Source: Pseudomonadota bacterium
GTDB taxonomy: Bacteria; Desulfobacterota; Binatia; Binatales; Binataceae
Assembly: GCA_021323945.1 (NCBI GenBank)
Contig: JAJPKA010000014.1
Span: 310,001 to 374,000, forward strand
Direction of reading: 5' to 3'
Length of the DNA stretch: 64,000 nucleotides
Below are positions 16,813-27,205 of this stretch, in pieces. The notes under the pieces were generated by a model. The model did no database searches. It was not told the origin of the DNA and was given only the letters and a program-made list of their open reading frames with translations. The position numbers were made by a program, and so were the translations under genes. How positions within the stretch are numbered: position 1 is the stretch's first letter; each line of letters begins with the position of its first letter.

Positions 16813-17050
16813 GACTGCGATAGCGGCTGACAGAAGCGGAATTGCAATTCTCCTGTTAGCGCCACGTAGTCCCCAAATTTGAGACCGGTTTGAACTTAGA
16901 ACACTGTAAAATTCGCGAAAAAGAGCCCTCCCAAAGAGGCTCCGACTTCCACCTCATGCCGCTCCGCACTAGACTGACCGCTAGGGCATTCCAGCTGTGG
17001 TCGACGCCGAATCATGATGTAGAATCATGGTCGAAACAATCTCTTTATCA

Positions 17051-17100
17051 CGCTACCTTCCCGCGACTGGCTCAGAGCCAGCCAAAGCTTGAAGGTAGCG
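17051..17100 (+). repeat. Nested hairpin in the aldehyde dehydrogenase leader
   Basis: CGCTACCTTC (17051-17060) is exactly complementary to GAAGGTAGCG (17091-17100). Inside it, CTGGCT (17067-17072) pairs with AGCCAG (17076-17081) around a 3-nt loop. The element ends 16 nt before the SD AGAGGAG (17117) and has no T-run, so it is better seen as an operator or mRNA leader structure than as a terminator. Confidence 0.55.
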
Positions 17101-17130
17101 GCGTTGATTCTTCGAAAGAGGAGAGCGCAT

Positions 17131-18636
17131 ATGGCAGCAGCGGCGACGCAAGTCAGTCCTACAGCGCAGGTGAGCCAATTCCTCAACAGGCCCAAGAAAC
17201 TTTTGATCGGTGGTAAATGGGTCGAGGCGGTCTCGGGAAAAACCTTCGCTACTCTTAATCCTGCAACCGAGGAAACTCTTGCTGAGGTTGCCGAAGGCGA
17301 CGCAGCCGATATTGATAAGGCAGTCAAATCGGCACGCATGGCCTTTGAAGATGGCCCGTGGCGTCGACTAACACCCTCGGAGCGGGGCAAACTAATTTGG
17401 AAACTCGCCGATCTGGTCGAAAAGAATCTCGATGAGTTTGCAACGCTTGAATCGCTGGATAACGGCAAGCCACGCTTGATTGCCGCGGTCGCCGATGTGC
17501 CGCTCGCAGTGGATTTGTTCCGTTATATGGCGGGTTGGGCCACCAAAATTGAAGGCAATACCATCCCGATTTCAGTTCCTTATGCTCCGGGGTCCCGTTA
17601 CTTTGCCTATACACTGCGTGAGCCCGTTGGTGTGGTTGGCCAAATTATTCCATGGAATTTCCCCCTTCTGATGGCGGCCTGGAAACTGGGCCCAGCGTTA
17701 GCGTGTGGATGCACCGTCGTGCTTAAGCCCGCCGAACAGACGCCACTCTCTGCATTGCGCCTCGGTGAATTGATTTGTGAGGCGGGCTTCCCCGACGGGG
17801 TGGTCAATATCGTAACAGGTTATGGCGAGACTGCGGGCGCGGCTTTGGCGGCACATTCACAAGTCGACAAGGTCGCCTTTACGGGCTCCACTGAAGTCGG
17901 CAAGCTCATCCTCAAAGCCGCAGCGGGTAACCTAAAGAAAGTATCACTCGAGCTCGGTGGCAAATCGCCCAATATCGTCTGCGCTGACGCCGACCTTGAA
18001 GTGGCCATACCCGGAGCCGCAAACGCGGTTTTCTTCAATCACGGTCAATGCTGTTGCGCAGGTTCGCGCCTCTACGTGGAAAAACAGGTGTTCGACAAGG
18101 TGGTGGAAGGTGTCTCCGAACATGCCAAGCGTATCAAACTTGGCAGCGGTTTGGATCCGAGTACGGAAATGGGTCCGCTGGTTTCCTCTGAACAGCTGGA
18201 GCGCGTCACGGGCTATCTCGAATCCGGTCTGTCACAGGGGGCGAAGCCCGTGGTCGGAGGTAAACGAGTCGGCTCAAAGGGCTATTTCGTCGAGCCCACC
18301 GTGCTGGTGGACGTTAAGCCTGACATGAAAGTCGTAAGGGAAGAGATCTTTGGCCCGGTGGTTGTGGCGATGCCGGTCAGCGATATGAACGAGGTTCAAA
18401 CCGCAGCCAACGATACTAGCTATGGCTTGGCAGCAGGAATCTGGACGAATGATATAGCCAAGGCACACAGTCTTGCTGCTCAGCTTAGAGCAGGCACGGT
18501 TTGGATCAATTGTTACAACGTTTTTGATGCGGCGCTTCCTTTCGGCGGGTATAAAGAGTCCGGATGGGGTCGCGAGATGGGCCACGAAGTCCTTGAACTT
18601 TATACCGAGACGAAGGCGGTTTGCGTCAAACTTTAA
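17131..18636 (+). CDS. NAD(P)+-dependent aldehyde dehydrogenase
   Basis: A 501-residue class 1/2-like aldehyde dehydrogenase. It has the cofactor loop GFTGSTEVG read here as [10 protein letters not shown], the general-base Glu in [11 protein letters not shown], the catalytic Cys in GQCCCAGSR (three consecutive Cys), and EEIFGPV and PFGGYKESG near the C-terminus. It oxidises an aldehyde to the acid with NAD(P)+ in the cytoplasm. ATG 17131 is chosen because AGAGGAG lies 7 nt upstream; a 14-codon longer version starts inside the leader hairpin region. Substrate unknown; the terminator upstream makes it a separate unit. Confidence 0.93.
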   Translation: MAAAATQVSPTAQVSQFLNRPKKLLIGGKWVEAVSGKTFATLNPATEETLAEVAEGDAADIDKAVKSARMAFEDGPWRRLTPSERGKLIWKLADLVEKNLDEFATLESLDNGKPRLIAAVADVPLAVDLFRYMAGWATKIEGNTIPISVPYAPGSRYFAYTLREPVGVVGQIIPWNFPLLMAAWKLGPALACGCTVVLKPAEQTPLSALRLGELICEAGFPDGVVNIVTGYGETAGAALAAHSQVDKVAFTGSTEVGKLILKAAAGNLKKVSLELGGKSPNIVCADADLEVAIPGAANAVFFNHGQCCCAGSRLYVEKQVFDKVVEGVSEHAKRIKLGSGLDPSTEMGPLVSSEQLERVTGYLESGLSQGAKPVVGGKRVGSKGYFVEPTVLVDVKPDMKVVREEIFGPVVVAMPVSDMNEVQTAANDTSYGLAAGIWTNDIAKAHSLAAQLRAGTVWINCYNVFDAALPFGGYKESGWGREMGHEVLELYTETKAVCVKL

Positions 18637-18736
18637 GAGTGACTGGAAAACGGCGCTGGCCCGACTCTGAGCTGTCGCTCATCAGGCCGCGCCGCTTCGT
18701 CAGAGTCACTTTACGCGCTGTTTCAGACGAGCAGTA

Positions 18737-19303
18737 TCACTGCGATTGACTCAACAGGTCGGAAAGAGTGGCCAACGCCTCGAAACTCACGCCCTGAGCT
18801 TCTATATTGGCCCGGCCGTTTTCTTCTTCGCGATCAAGCAGTGCGATAACCCGATCGACAATCAAACCAGCGTCGCGGGCCGCGCTAATTGCCCTAATGG
18901 TCGAAGTGCCGGCCGTTACCACGTCCTCGACGATTAGCGCCTTGTCGCCGGGCCTGACGTGGCCCGCGATCTGCCCGAGCACTCCATGCTGCTTGGCCTC
19001 TTTCCGTACGACGAAAGCCTTGAGTTTTGCTCCGCCGGCTCGGAAGACAGCGTCAGAAACCGCGATCGCTATCGGATAGGCCCCAAGTTCCATTCCGCCT
19101 ACCGCGTCGACAGAAGTACCCGCCAGCCGGGAAGCGATGAGCTCGCCCACAAGCGCGCGAGCCTCGGGGTCAGAAAGTGCCTGTTTGCAGTCAACGTAAT
19201 ATCGGCTCATCTTGCCCGAGGCGAGCCGAAAAACTGCTTCGTTGTGGCACCTTAAAGAAGTTTGGCTAAGGATCTCACACAGCCTCTGCTTTGCCGAGTG
19301 CAT
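18737..19303 (-). CDS. pyrE: Orotate phosphoribosyltransferase
   Basis: A 188-residue type I phosphoribosyltransferase that joins orotate to PRPP to make OMP in pyrimidine synthesis. The PRPP-binding motif ALIVEDVVTAGTS is at 122-134, with LASGKMSRYYVDCK (28-40) and VRKEAKQHG (99-107) as the usual orotate/flexible-loop regions. The ATG lies only 17 nt after the 3' CCA of tRNA-Leu on the same strand and has no visible SD, so its mRNA leader is probably set by tRNA 3' processing. It is the last gene of the gap-pgk-tpiA-secG-tRNA run. Confidence 0.93.
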   Translation of the reverse strand: MHSAKQRLCEILSQTSLRCHNEAVFRLASGKMSRYYVDCKQALSDPEARALVGELIASRLAGTSVDAVGGMELGAYPIAIAVSDAVFRAGGAKLKAFVVRKEAKQHGVLGQIAGHVRPGDKALIVEDVVTAGTSTIRAISAARDAGLIVDRVIALLDREEENGRANIEAQGVSFEALATLSDLLSQSQ

Positions 19304-19320
19304 CGAAGGGTGCCCGGACT

Positions 19321-19407
19321 TGGTGCGCGGGGCGGGACTTGAACCCGCACGGTATTTCTACCACGAGCCCCTCAAACTCGCGTGTCTGCCTGTTCCACCA
19401 CCCGCGC
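19321..19407 (-). tRNA. tRNA-Leu (anticodon GAG)
   Basis: An 87-nt class II tRNA with encoded CCA. The acceptor stem GCGCGGG (19401-19407) pairs with CCCGCGC (19325-19331), with discriminator A at 19324 and CCA at 19321-19323. The anticodon stem CGAGT/GCTCG encloses the loop TTGAGGG, giving anticodon GAG (Leu, CTC). A long variable arm follows, as in tRNA-Leu, then the T-loop GTTCAAG. It lies between secG and pyrE, the usual deltaproteobacterial-type placement after secG. Confidence 0.97.
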
Positions 19408-19451
19408 CCTGAACGCGAATGCTTCCAACTCCGTTATTTCCCGAGGCCGGA

Positions 19452-19772
19452 TCATCGGCTCCTTTTTTCAGGAGCTGGCGAACCTTTGATCGGCTGAGTG
19501 GTTTGTGCGGGAATACTGCGGCTCTCGAAGATGCTGCCGGTTGCACGTCGGGTCGAAGAATAAGCCAGGAAAATCGAAGTGGAGAAGAAGAGCAACGCAC
19601 ATACCCAGGTCACCTTGGTCAAAAAATTTCCCGCTCCACTGGCACCGAAGACCGTAGAGCTCGAGCCGCCAAACACCGCTCCTACATCAGCCCCTTTTCC
19701 CTGCTGCAACAGAATCACGATTACCATCGTGACACATACGACAATATGAATCGCGACAACTGCTGCGATCAT
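19452..19772 (-). CDS. secG: Preprotein translocase subunit SecG
   Basis: A 106-residue SecG with two membrane helices (about 3-23 and 54-74) and the conserved loop LLQQGKGADVGAVFGGSS between them. It belongs to the SecYEG channel and aids protein export. The C-terminal tail of about 30 residues is polar and variable. It starts 3 nt after the tpiA stop and is followed by tRNA-Leu. Confidence 0.93.
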   Translation of the reverse strand: MIAAVVAIHIVVCVTMVIVILLQQGKGADVGAVFGGSSSTVFGASGAGNFLTKVTWVCALLFFSTSIFLAYSSTRRATGSIFESRSIPAQTTQPIKGSPAPEKRSR

Positions 19773-19775
19773 CGC

Positions 19776-20549
19776 TCAGGCCATCCCTGCGCGAACTATG
19801 CGCGCGAATGACTCGGCTTTCAAGCTTGCTCCCCCGACCAAAGCCCCGTCAATATCTGGTTGAGCGATCAACGAATCAATATTGTCGGGGGTGACGCTGC
19901 CACCATAGAGGATACGGACCCTGTCACCTTGTTCCTTGCCAAAATGGTCGCGAAGGGCGACCCGAATCGCCGCATGAACTTCTTGAGCCTGTTGGGGCGT
20001 AGCAGTGTGCCCGGTGCCGATAGCCCATACCGGCTCATAGGCGACGACTAAATGAGCCGACCTTTCGGTCGGCGCTGCGGCGAGCCCGGCTTGCAGCTGC
20101 GCAAGAACAACCCGCATTGTCTCACCCTGCTGACGCTGCTCAAGAGTCTCGCCAACGCACAGGATCGGCGTCATCTGATGGGCTATCGCGCCCGCCAGGC
20201 GCTTGGCAATCAAATCGTCGTCCTCCTTGAAGATGTGGCGGCGTTCAGAATGTCCGATAATCACGTGGGTTACACCGAAACATTTCAGCATGGGTGCCGA
20301 GACTTCTCCCGTGAACGCGCCTTTGCTTTCGAAGTGGACGTTCTGTGCGCCGAGCAGAATAGATGAACCTGCCAATGCTTGCGAGACCGCAGGGATCGTG
20401 ACGAATGGCGGTGCGACCAGAACCTCGCGGTCAGCCGCAAGAGCTGCGCTGTCGCGATCAAGCTGCGCCCTCAGTGCTGCAATCAATGTCCTACCTTCGA
20501 GCGGAGTAAGATTCATCTTCCAGTTTCCGGCGAAGAGCTTCTTGCGCAT
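19776..20549 (-). CDS. tpiA: Triosephosphate isomerase
   Basis: A 257-residue TIM barrel that interconverts dihydroxyacetone phosphate and glyceraldehyde 3-phosphate. It begins MRKKLFAGNWKMN with the catalytic Lys, and has GHSERR with the catalytic His, YEPVWAIGTG with the catalytic Glu, and the phosphate-binding LYGGSVTPDN. I chose the ATG in front of this conserved start; a longer frame adds 21 unrelated residues. GAGG lies 11 nt upstream. The gene sits between pgk and secG. Confidence 0.96.
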   Translation of the reverse strand: MRKKLFAGNWKMNLTPLEGRTLIAALRAQLDRDSAALAADREVLVAPPFVTIPAVSQALAGSSILLGAQNVHFESKGAFTGEVSAPMLKCFGVTHVIIGHSERRHIFKEDDDLIAKRLAGAIAHQMTPILCVGETLEQRQQGETMRVVLAQLQAGLAAAPTERSAHLVVAYEPVWAIGTGHTATPQQAQEVHAAIRVALRDHFGKEQGDRVRILYGGSVTPDNIDSLIAQPDIDGALVGGASLKAESFARIVRAGMA

Positions 20550-20642
20550 TATTTGGCGATCCTCAGTCAGCTGACGCGGCTGTGGTCGTCGCTCTGCTAC
20601 TGCGAAAACCACTTGGCGTCATTTGTTCGAAGGGCTGCCTAC

Positions 20643-21818
20643 CTAGTCTTCCAAAGCTTTGACCCCGGGCAGCTCGGTTCCTTCGAGATACTCCAACGTG
20701 GCACCACCACCGGTCGAAATATGCGTGAAATTACCTGACCATGCCTGATGTGCCAATGCAGCTGCCGTATCCCCGCCGCCAATGAGACTGGTTGCTTCTT
20801 TGAGGTTGGCGACAGCCTCTCCCACCTTGAGTGTACCCTGCGCGAACTGCGGTATCTCAAAATAACCCAAGGGACCATTCCAGACGATGGTACGAGCGGT
20901 GGACAAATGTTGCATGAATTGGTCCACCGTGCGAGGCCCGATGTCCAAGCCCATTTTATCGCCGGGTATGGTGCTTACGACTTCGACTTGAGCGTCCGCA
21001 GTCGGCGCGCTCGCAACTACGTGATCTGTTGGTAAGACCAGCGACACCCGGCGTTGCGCGGCCAGGGCGAACAGCTCACGCGCCAGCTCAACCTTATCCT
21101 CTTCGATGCGCGACTTGCCCACTGGCATGCCATGCGCTTTCATGAACGTGTAAGCCATAGCACCACCAATCAGCATCAGGTTGACCTTAGGCAGCAGTGC
21201 CTTAATCACACCGATTTTGTCCGACACTTTCGCGCCGCCCAGGATCAGGACGTAGGGATGGGCTGGGTCTTCGGTAACGGCGCGGAGAGCCCGCAATTCC
21301 CGCAACATCAGGAATCCAGCTCCGCGCTCGCGCAAAAAACGCGTCACTCCCACGGTCGAGGCATGTGCCCGATGAGCGCTGCCGAAAGCGTCATTGATAT
21401 AGACCTGCTTTCCGCGCGCCAATTCATGAGAGAAATCAGGATCATTTGCCTCTTCTTCGGGATGGAAGCGCAGGTTTTCCAGTAGCAAGGCTTCGCCAGG
21501 AGATAAGTCCTTCACCATGCGCTCGCAGAACTCACCAATGCAGTCCGGTGCGAGCGCGACTTTCTTTGCGAGCTGCTGGCTAAGGTAATCCGCAACCGGT
21601 TTGAGGCTCAGCTCTGGGGTTCGTTCTTTGGGACGGCCTAGATGAGAGCACAAGACCGCTGAAGCGCCACGTCCAAGGATGTACCGAATCGACTCGAGGC
21701 TTGCATCGATGCGCGATGAATCAGTGATGACGCCGTTGTCCAGCGGCACGTTGAAATCGCATCGAACCAGAACCTTCTTGCCCTCCAATGAGAGCTCGTT
21801 AATCGCTCTTGCAGGCAT
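20643..21818 (-). CDS. pgk: Phosphoglycerate kinase
   Basis: A 391-residue two-domain kinase that makes ATP from 1,3-bisphosphoglycerate. Conserved features are the N-terminal VRCDFNVPLDN, SHLGRPK (substrate binding), the middle LGGAKVSDK, and the C-terminal nucleotide-binding GGGDTAAA plus STGGGATLEYLEG. Length is normal. It follows gap by 42 nt and precedes tpiA by 93 nt on the same strand. Confidence 0.97.
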   Translation of the reverse strand: MPARAINELSLEGKKVLVRCDFNVPLDNGVITDSSRIDASLESIRYILGRGASAVLCSHLGRPKERTPELSLKPVADYLSQQLAKKVALAPDCIGEFCERMVKDLSPGEALLLENLRFHPEEEANDPDFSHELARGKQVYINDAFGSAHRAHASTVGVTRFLRERGAGFLMLRELRALRAVTEDPAHPYVLILGGAKVSDKIGVIKALLPKVNLMLIGGAMAYTFMKAHGMPVGKSRIEEDKVELARELFALAAQRRVSLVLPTDHVVASAPTADAQVEVVSTIPGDKMGLDIGPRTVDQFMQHLSTARTIVWNGPLGYFEIPQFAQGTLKVGEAVANLKEATSLIGGGDTAAALAHQAWSGNFTHISTGGGATLEYLEGTELPGVKALED

Positions 21819-21860
21819 CGCCGCTCACCATCTTGACCTTGGGCTTATACCGGATCTGCT

Positions 21861-23417
<1,557 letters not shown>

Positions 23418-24119
23418 GTGAGTGACGTAGGAGGGCTCGGAGTGGCGGAAATGCTGCTCAACACTGGACCGGTGGTCCAGGCCGTCCTCGTCTTGCTCAT
23501 TGGCTTTTCAATTGGCAGCTGGGGCATCATTTTGTACAAGTTTGTGCAAATTTCCCGGGCACGAAGCGAATCCGAGCGCTTCATTTCAATCTTTTGGGAG
23601 TCCAAAAATCTCGCGGCCATTCATTCCGCCGGTCTCGGCCTGAAACGCAGCCCGATCGCGCAAGTGTTTCGCGCCGGTTATCAGGAGTTGTTGCAGTTAA
23701 CGCGCGCCAAGCGCCAGGCAGTGGGCGCCGAAGGCGGTTTTTCGACCGATTTGGGTGGGGTAGATAACGTTACTCGGGCGATGAAACGCCAGGAGAATGT
23801 CGAGCTGACCAAACTTGAAACGGGAATCACCTTTTTGGCAACGACCGGCTCGACCTGTCCCTTCATCGGCTTGTTTGGCACGGTGTGGGGAATCATGACC
23901 GCCTTTCTCGGCCTTTCGGCAGCCCATACTTCCAATATCCAGGCGGTTGCTCCCGGTATCGCCGAGGCGCTTATCACGACGGCGGTGGGCCTCGTCGCTG
24001 CCATTCCAGCCCAAATGTTCTACAATTTTTTGACGACCCGGGTGCGTTTGCTCGCAACCGAAATTGATAATTTCATCGCTGAATTCCTCAATATTGCTGA
24101 ACGTCATTTCCTCTCATAG
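23418..24119 (+). CDS. tolQ: Tol-Pal proton channel subunit TolQ
   Basis: A 233-residue MotA/TolQ/ExbB protein with three membrane helices: about 20-40, then TTGSTCPFIGLFGTVWGIM and GIAEALITTAVGLVAAIPAQ. The threonine and small-residue faces that line the proton path are present. With TolR it powers TolA. The start is GTG, with GGAG 7 nt upstream. Unusually, 253 nt separate it from tolR. Confidence 0.93.
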   Translation: MSDVGGLGVAEMLLNTGPVVQAVLVLLIGFSIGSWGIILYKFVQISRARSESERFISIFWESKNLAAIHSAGLGLKRSPIAQVFRAGYQELLQLTRAKRQAVGAEGGFSTDLGGVDNVTRAMKRQENVELTKLETGITFLATTGSTCPFIGLFGTVWGIMTAFLGLSAAHTSNIQAVAPGIAEALITTAVGLVAAIPAQMFYNFLTTRVRLLATEIDNFIAEFLNIAERHFLS

Positions 24120-24372
24120 CGGCGAACCGGTAAAGCTTCTTGGTTCGGTTAAAGCGCAGCGAGCTGATGCGCGCCGGCCAGCAAGCGGACTGGAACAGAC
24201 CGGGCCTGCCCACGGTAAGCATTGCCGGCAGTTCTCGCGGCAGCACTGTACGGCGTCAGAAACGTGCAGCAAAACCTACCAGACGCGCGAAAGTGTTCAT
24301 ACGTTGGCGTATCTGCTGGACACTGCGTTGACTAACCGCGTCGTCGGTGTGGGAGCGCTCGATTAGCAAAAG
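24120..24372 (+). other. 253-nt spacer between tolQ and tolR, no supported gene
   Basis: tolQ and tolR normally abut. Here 253 nt lie between them. Frames of 63 and 100 codons exist, but one overlaps the tolQ 3' end, neither has an SD, and both are Arg- and Ser-rich without any recognisable feature, like random reading of GC-rich DNA. No IS end or terminator with a T-run is seen. Confidence 0.5.
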
Positions 24373-24825
24373 ATGGCCTTCGAGCAGCCACAACGAGGTT
24401 CCCTCGTCTCCCAGATCAACGTCACCCCCCTCGTTGACGTGATGTTGGTGCTGCTGATTATTTTTATGGTTACGGCACCAATTATCCAGCAGGGTGTGCA
24501 GGTCAGCCTACCAAAAGTCAAGGCAGCGGCACTGCCGGGAAAAGAAGAGCAGTTCGTAGTTTCGATCACCCGCGACAGCCAAATTTACCTGAATGATACT
24601 CGGATGTCCGAGAGCGCCTTGTCGGCCAAGCTGGCCGCAATAGGGCGCGAGCGGCCAGACCGCGAAGTCTTTGTGCGGGCCGATGATCAAGTACCCTACG
24701 GGGTCGTCGTTCGCACCATGGCCGCAATCAAGGCGGCGGGCATCGAGAATGTTGGCATGGTCACGGAGATGCCGGCGCCGCTGACCAGCGGAGGACATTC
24801 AAAGCGTGCCAGCGCCAGTGAGTAG
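24373..24825 (+). CDS. tolR: Tol-Pal proton channel subunit TolR
   Basis: A 150-residue ExbD/TolR protein: short cytoplasmic N-terminus, one helix with the proton-carrying Asp22 in VTPLVDVMLVLLII, and a periplasmic domain ending in IKAAGIENVGMVTE. It couples proton flow through TolQ to TolA. The ATG lacks a clear SD (preceded by GCAAAAG), so expression may depend on something in the long spacer. Its 3' end overlaps the next gene by 20 nt. Confidence 0.92.
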   Translation: MAFEQPQRGSLVSQINVTPLVDVMLVLLIIFMVTAPIIQQGVQVSLPKVKAAALPGKEEQFVVSITRDSQIYLNDTRMSESALSAKLAAIGRERPDREVFVRADDQVPYGVVVRTMAAIKAAGIENVGMVTEMPAPLTSGGHSKRASASE

Positions 24826-25849
24826 CCATGATGACCGGTTGTCGCGATGGGGTTATGTGGCGGCGATCATTGTGTCAGCGCTTGGTCACGCCCTGCTAAT
24901 TTTTGTAATTTTTGTGGTGCTTCCAGGGTTGTTCTCGGCCAAGCCACCACCGCCCTCGTACACGGTCAGAATAGTGGACTCCTTACCGGCTGGAAACCTA
25001 GGGACCCATTTGCCAGCGCTCAATCAGGAGCATGCGAGCGTTTCCAAATCCGCGGCGCCGACTGCCGCGCGTGAAGAGGCTCCTACATCGATCACCAGCC
25101 CGCCCACTCCTTCACCTGATCAGGACGAAGAAGCAGTGGCGCTTAATACCGGACACTCGCCATCTGCAACGCCTACCCCAATGCCAACGCCGAGGCCAAC
25201 TCCGTTGCGGCCGCGGCCAAGTCCGAGAATAGTCCCGTCTCCGCGTCCGCGTCATCATGAGCAACCGCTGTCAAGAATGACCCCCGTTCCGCGGACACGA
25301 CAGCACAAGCCTAGAGCGACTCCGACCGCTATAGCTCGAGCTACTGCGAAACCGACTCCCGACATTAATCAGGAGATCCGTAAACTGCATGAAAAGCTGA
25401 TGGCGGAGCACCTCAAGCAACTTAAAGACGAAGCGGCACGGGATCACGACACTGGGGGCCCGGTGTTGGCAAGTAGAGAGACCGAAGGTAAGGGTTACGG
25501 GGTAGGACCCGGCGCAGGAAGTAGCGGCCTTCTAGAAAGCGCTGATTTTCTTCTGTACTGTCAAACCATCAAGAAAAAAATCCAGGACGCTTGGAACTTT
25601 GCCGGTAAGAATCCGAAACTGACTGCGACGGTTACGGTTGGCATTAATCCGGACGGCTCTCTCAACGCCGTCACGGTCAGCGAGACGTCGCGAGACCCCG
25701 CATTTGACGACTCCGTGGTGCGTGCTATACGATTAGCGGCTCCGTTTCCTCCCCCTCCGGAAAAGTATCGCGCCCAGTTTGCCGAGGGCGTTCCCGTTAT
25801 TTTCAACCTCGGTGCGCTCGAGAGTTCCGACGAGAGTGCGGCTAATTAA
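24806..25849 (+). CDS. tolA: TolA/TonB-like energy transducer with Pro-rich linker
   Basis: A 347-residue transducer: one N-terminal helix (about 17-41), a long periplasmic linker rich in Pro, Thr, Arg and Ser (about 85-190, many TP and RP pairs), a short charged coiled stretch (IRKLHEKLMAEHLKQL), and a C-terminal TolA/TonB fold (about 240-335) with VTVGINPDGSLNAV and DDSVVRAIRLA. The start is GTG 24806, 10 nt after SD GGAGGA and inside tolR. The linker replaces the Ala/Lys-rich helix of enteric TolA. Gene order makes TolA the most likely identity. Confidence 0.87.
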   Translation: MPAPVSSHDDRLSRWGYVAAIIVSALGHALLIFVIFVVLPGLFSAKPPPPSYTVRIVDSLPAGNLGTHLPALNQEHASVSKSAAPTAAREEAPTSITSPPTPSPDQDEEAVALNTGHSPSATPTPMPTPRPTPLRPRPSPRIVPSPRPRHHEQPLSRMTPVPRTRQHKPRATPTAIARATAKPTPDINQEIRKLHEKLMAEHLKQLKDEAARDHDTGGPVLASRETEGKGYGVGPGAGSSGLLESADFLLYCQTIKKKIQDAWNFAGKNPKLTATVTVGINPDGSLNAVTVSETSRDPAFDDSVVRAIRLAAPFPPPPEKYRAQFAEGVPVIFNLGALESSDESAAN

Positions 25850-25872
25850 CATGGCGGACGAGCATTGAAGGT

Positions 25873-27195
25873 ATGAAGACGAAGATGGGCCTAGTGGTGG
25901 TGGCGTTGCTGGCCGGAGTTGGCTCGTCCCTGGCGCAAACAAGCCTCCCGAGCAGCCTGCCCCCGATCCAGATTACTGGTGCGGGGCAGCTCTACCCAAT
26001 CGCCATCTCCGGACTCAAGGATCTCGGAGGTGACAGCAATCACAACGTGTCCCGCGTTTTTGACGCAACCCTGACTCGAGATCTCAAACTGTCAAGCTTT
26101 TTTCGTATCATCGATCCGCAGGCTTATATTGAAGATCCCCAAACCTCCGGCTACGACATCGGGCAGTTCAATTTTGCGGATTGGCGCTCGATCAATGCAG
26201 AATTCCTGGTTAAAGGGGCCGTTACTCGCCAGCCGGGCAAAGTCGTTGTCGAGGCCTTCCTGTTTGACGTGGGGCAGCAACGGCGAATGATGGGCAAGCG
26301 CTTTACCGGACAAGCCAACGAGGTCGGCGAGATGGCCCGCCGCTTTGCAGACGCCATAATGGAAGCGGTAACTGGCAAGCGGGGCCCCTTTGCTACCAAG
26401 CTGGCGTTCGTCTCCACCAGAGGTGGCCGCTTTAAAGAAGTCTATGTCTCTTGGCTGGATGGCGGGATGCTTTACCGCGTAACTGACAATCCCACCATCA
26501 ACCTGTTTCCGAGCTTCGACAAATCGGCACAGCACCTGCTCTACCTGTCGTACAAGAGCCTAAGTCCGGAGCTCTATCTGGTTGATTTGAACCGAGGACT
26601 TGAAACTCGTATCGCGCCCCCACTAGGGATGGCTGTCGGCGGCACTTTAACACCCGACGGTAGGATAGTTGCAGCCTTCGCCCGCGGCGGCCGGACCAAC
26701 CTCTATCTGTTGGATCAGTCCGGTAATCTGCTCAGCACCTTGACTGAAAACGGTGCGATTAACGTCAGTCCGTCTGTGTGCAGCGATGGAAACCGGCTGG
26801 CATTCACTTCTGATCGGTCAGGGAATCCGCAGATCTACGTTTCAAGCCTCTCTGGTGGACCAGCTCGGCGCATTACCTACCAAGGAGACTACAATACCGC
26901 TCCAGCATTCTCGCCGGACTGCAAGAAGATCGCCTACGAAAGCCGTTCAGGGGGAATAATCAACATTTTTGTGATTGACCTCGATAGTGGCGGTGTTCGC
27001 CAGCTTACCAATGAGGGTTCCAATGAATGGCCTACGTGGTCACCAGATGGACGGTACATAGCCTTCAGCTCAACACGCGGAGGCGGCGCTCAAATCTATC
27101 TGATGCTGGCGTCGGATGGACGAATAATTGCTCCGTTAACGGAAGGAGAAGGGAATGCTACAAACCCATCATGGTCGTGGTGGATTGGCGGGTGA
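25873..27195 (+). CDS. tolB: Tol-Pal translocation protein TolB
   Basis: A 440-residue periplasmic protein with signal peptide (about 1-21, ending SLAQ), an N-terminal alpha/beta domain (about 30-165) and a six-bladed WD40-like propeller with repeated blades of the type L-x-FTSDRSGNPQIY and IAYESRSGGIINIF. It binds Pal and relays the Tol system at the outer membrane. It ends 10 nt before the pal start. Confidence 0.96.
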   Translation: MKTKMGLVVVALLAGVGSSLAQTSLPSSLPPIQITGAGQLYPIAISGLKDLGGDSNHNVSRVFDATLTRDLKLSSFFRIIDPQAYIEDPQTSGYDIGQFNFADWRSINAEFLVKGAVTRQPGKVVVEAFLFDVGQQRRMMGKRFTGQANEVGEMARRFADAIMEAVTGKRGPFATKLAFVSTRGGRFKEVYVSWLDGGMLYRVTDNPTINLFPSFDKSAQHLLYLSYKSLSPELYLVDLNRGLETRIAPPLGMAVGGTLTPDGRIVAAFARGGRTNLYLLDQSGNLLSTLTENGAINVSPSVCSDGNRLAFTSDRSGNPQIYVSSLSGGPARRITYQGDYNTAPAFSPDCKKIAYESRSGGIINIFVIDLDSGGVRQLTNEGSNEWPTWSPDGRYIAFSSTRGGGAQIYLMLASDGRIIAPLTEGEGNATNPSWSWWIGG

Positions 27196-27205
27196 TTTAA
27201 GCACG

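Larger units (their letters stand above)
16724..17130. other. Intergenic region, 407 nt, terminator and structured leader
   Basis: No gene is supported. It contains an intrinsic terminator for the amidohydrolase (16781-16812) and, nearer the aldehyde dehydrogenase start, a nested inverted repeat (17051-17100). The stretch between them is AT-richer and must hold the aldehyde dehydrogenase promoter, but I see no strong consensus pair. Confidence 0.5.

Noticed and set aside
18663-18707. GACTCTGA/TCAGAGTC inverted repeat between the aldehyde dehydrogenase gene and pyrE
   Set aside because: The 8-bp stem has a 29-nt loop and no T-run; it is possible 3' structure but not strong enough to list.
24064-24366. 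100-codon frame between tolQ and tolR
   Set aside because: It overlaps the tolQ 3' end, lacks an SD and is rich in Arg and Ser as expected from random GC-rich sequence.
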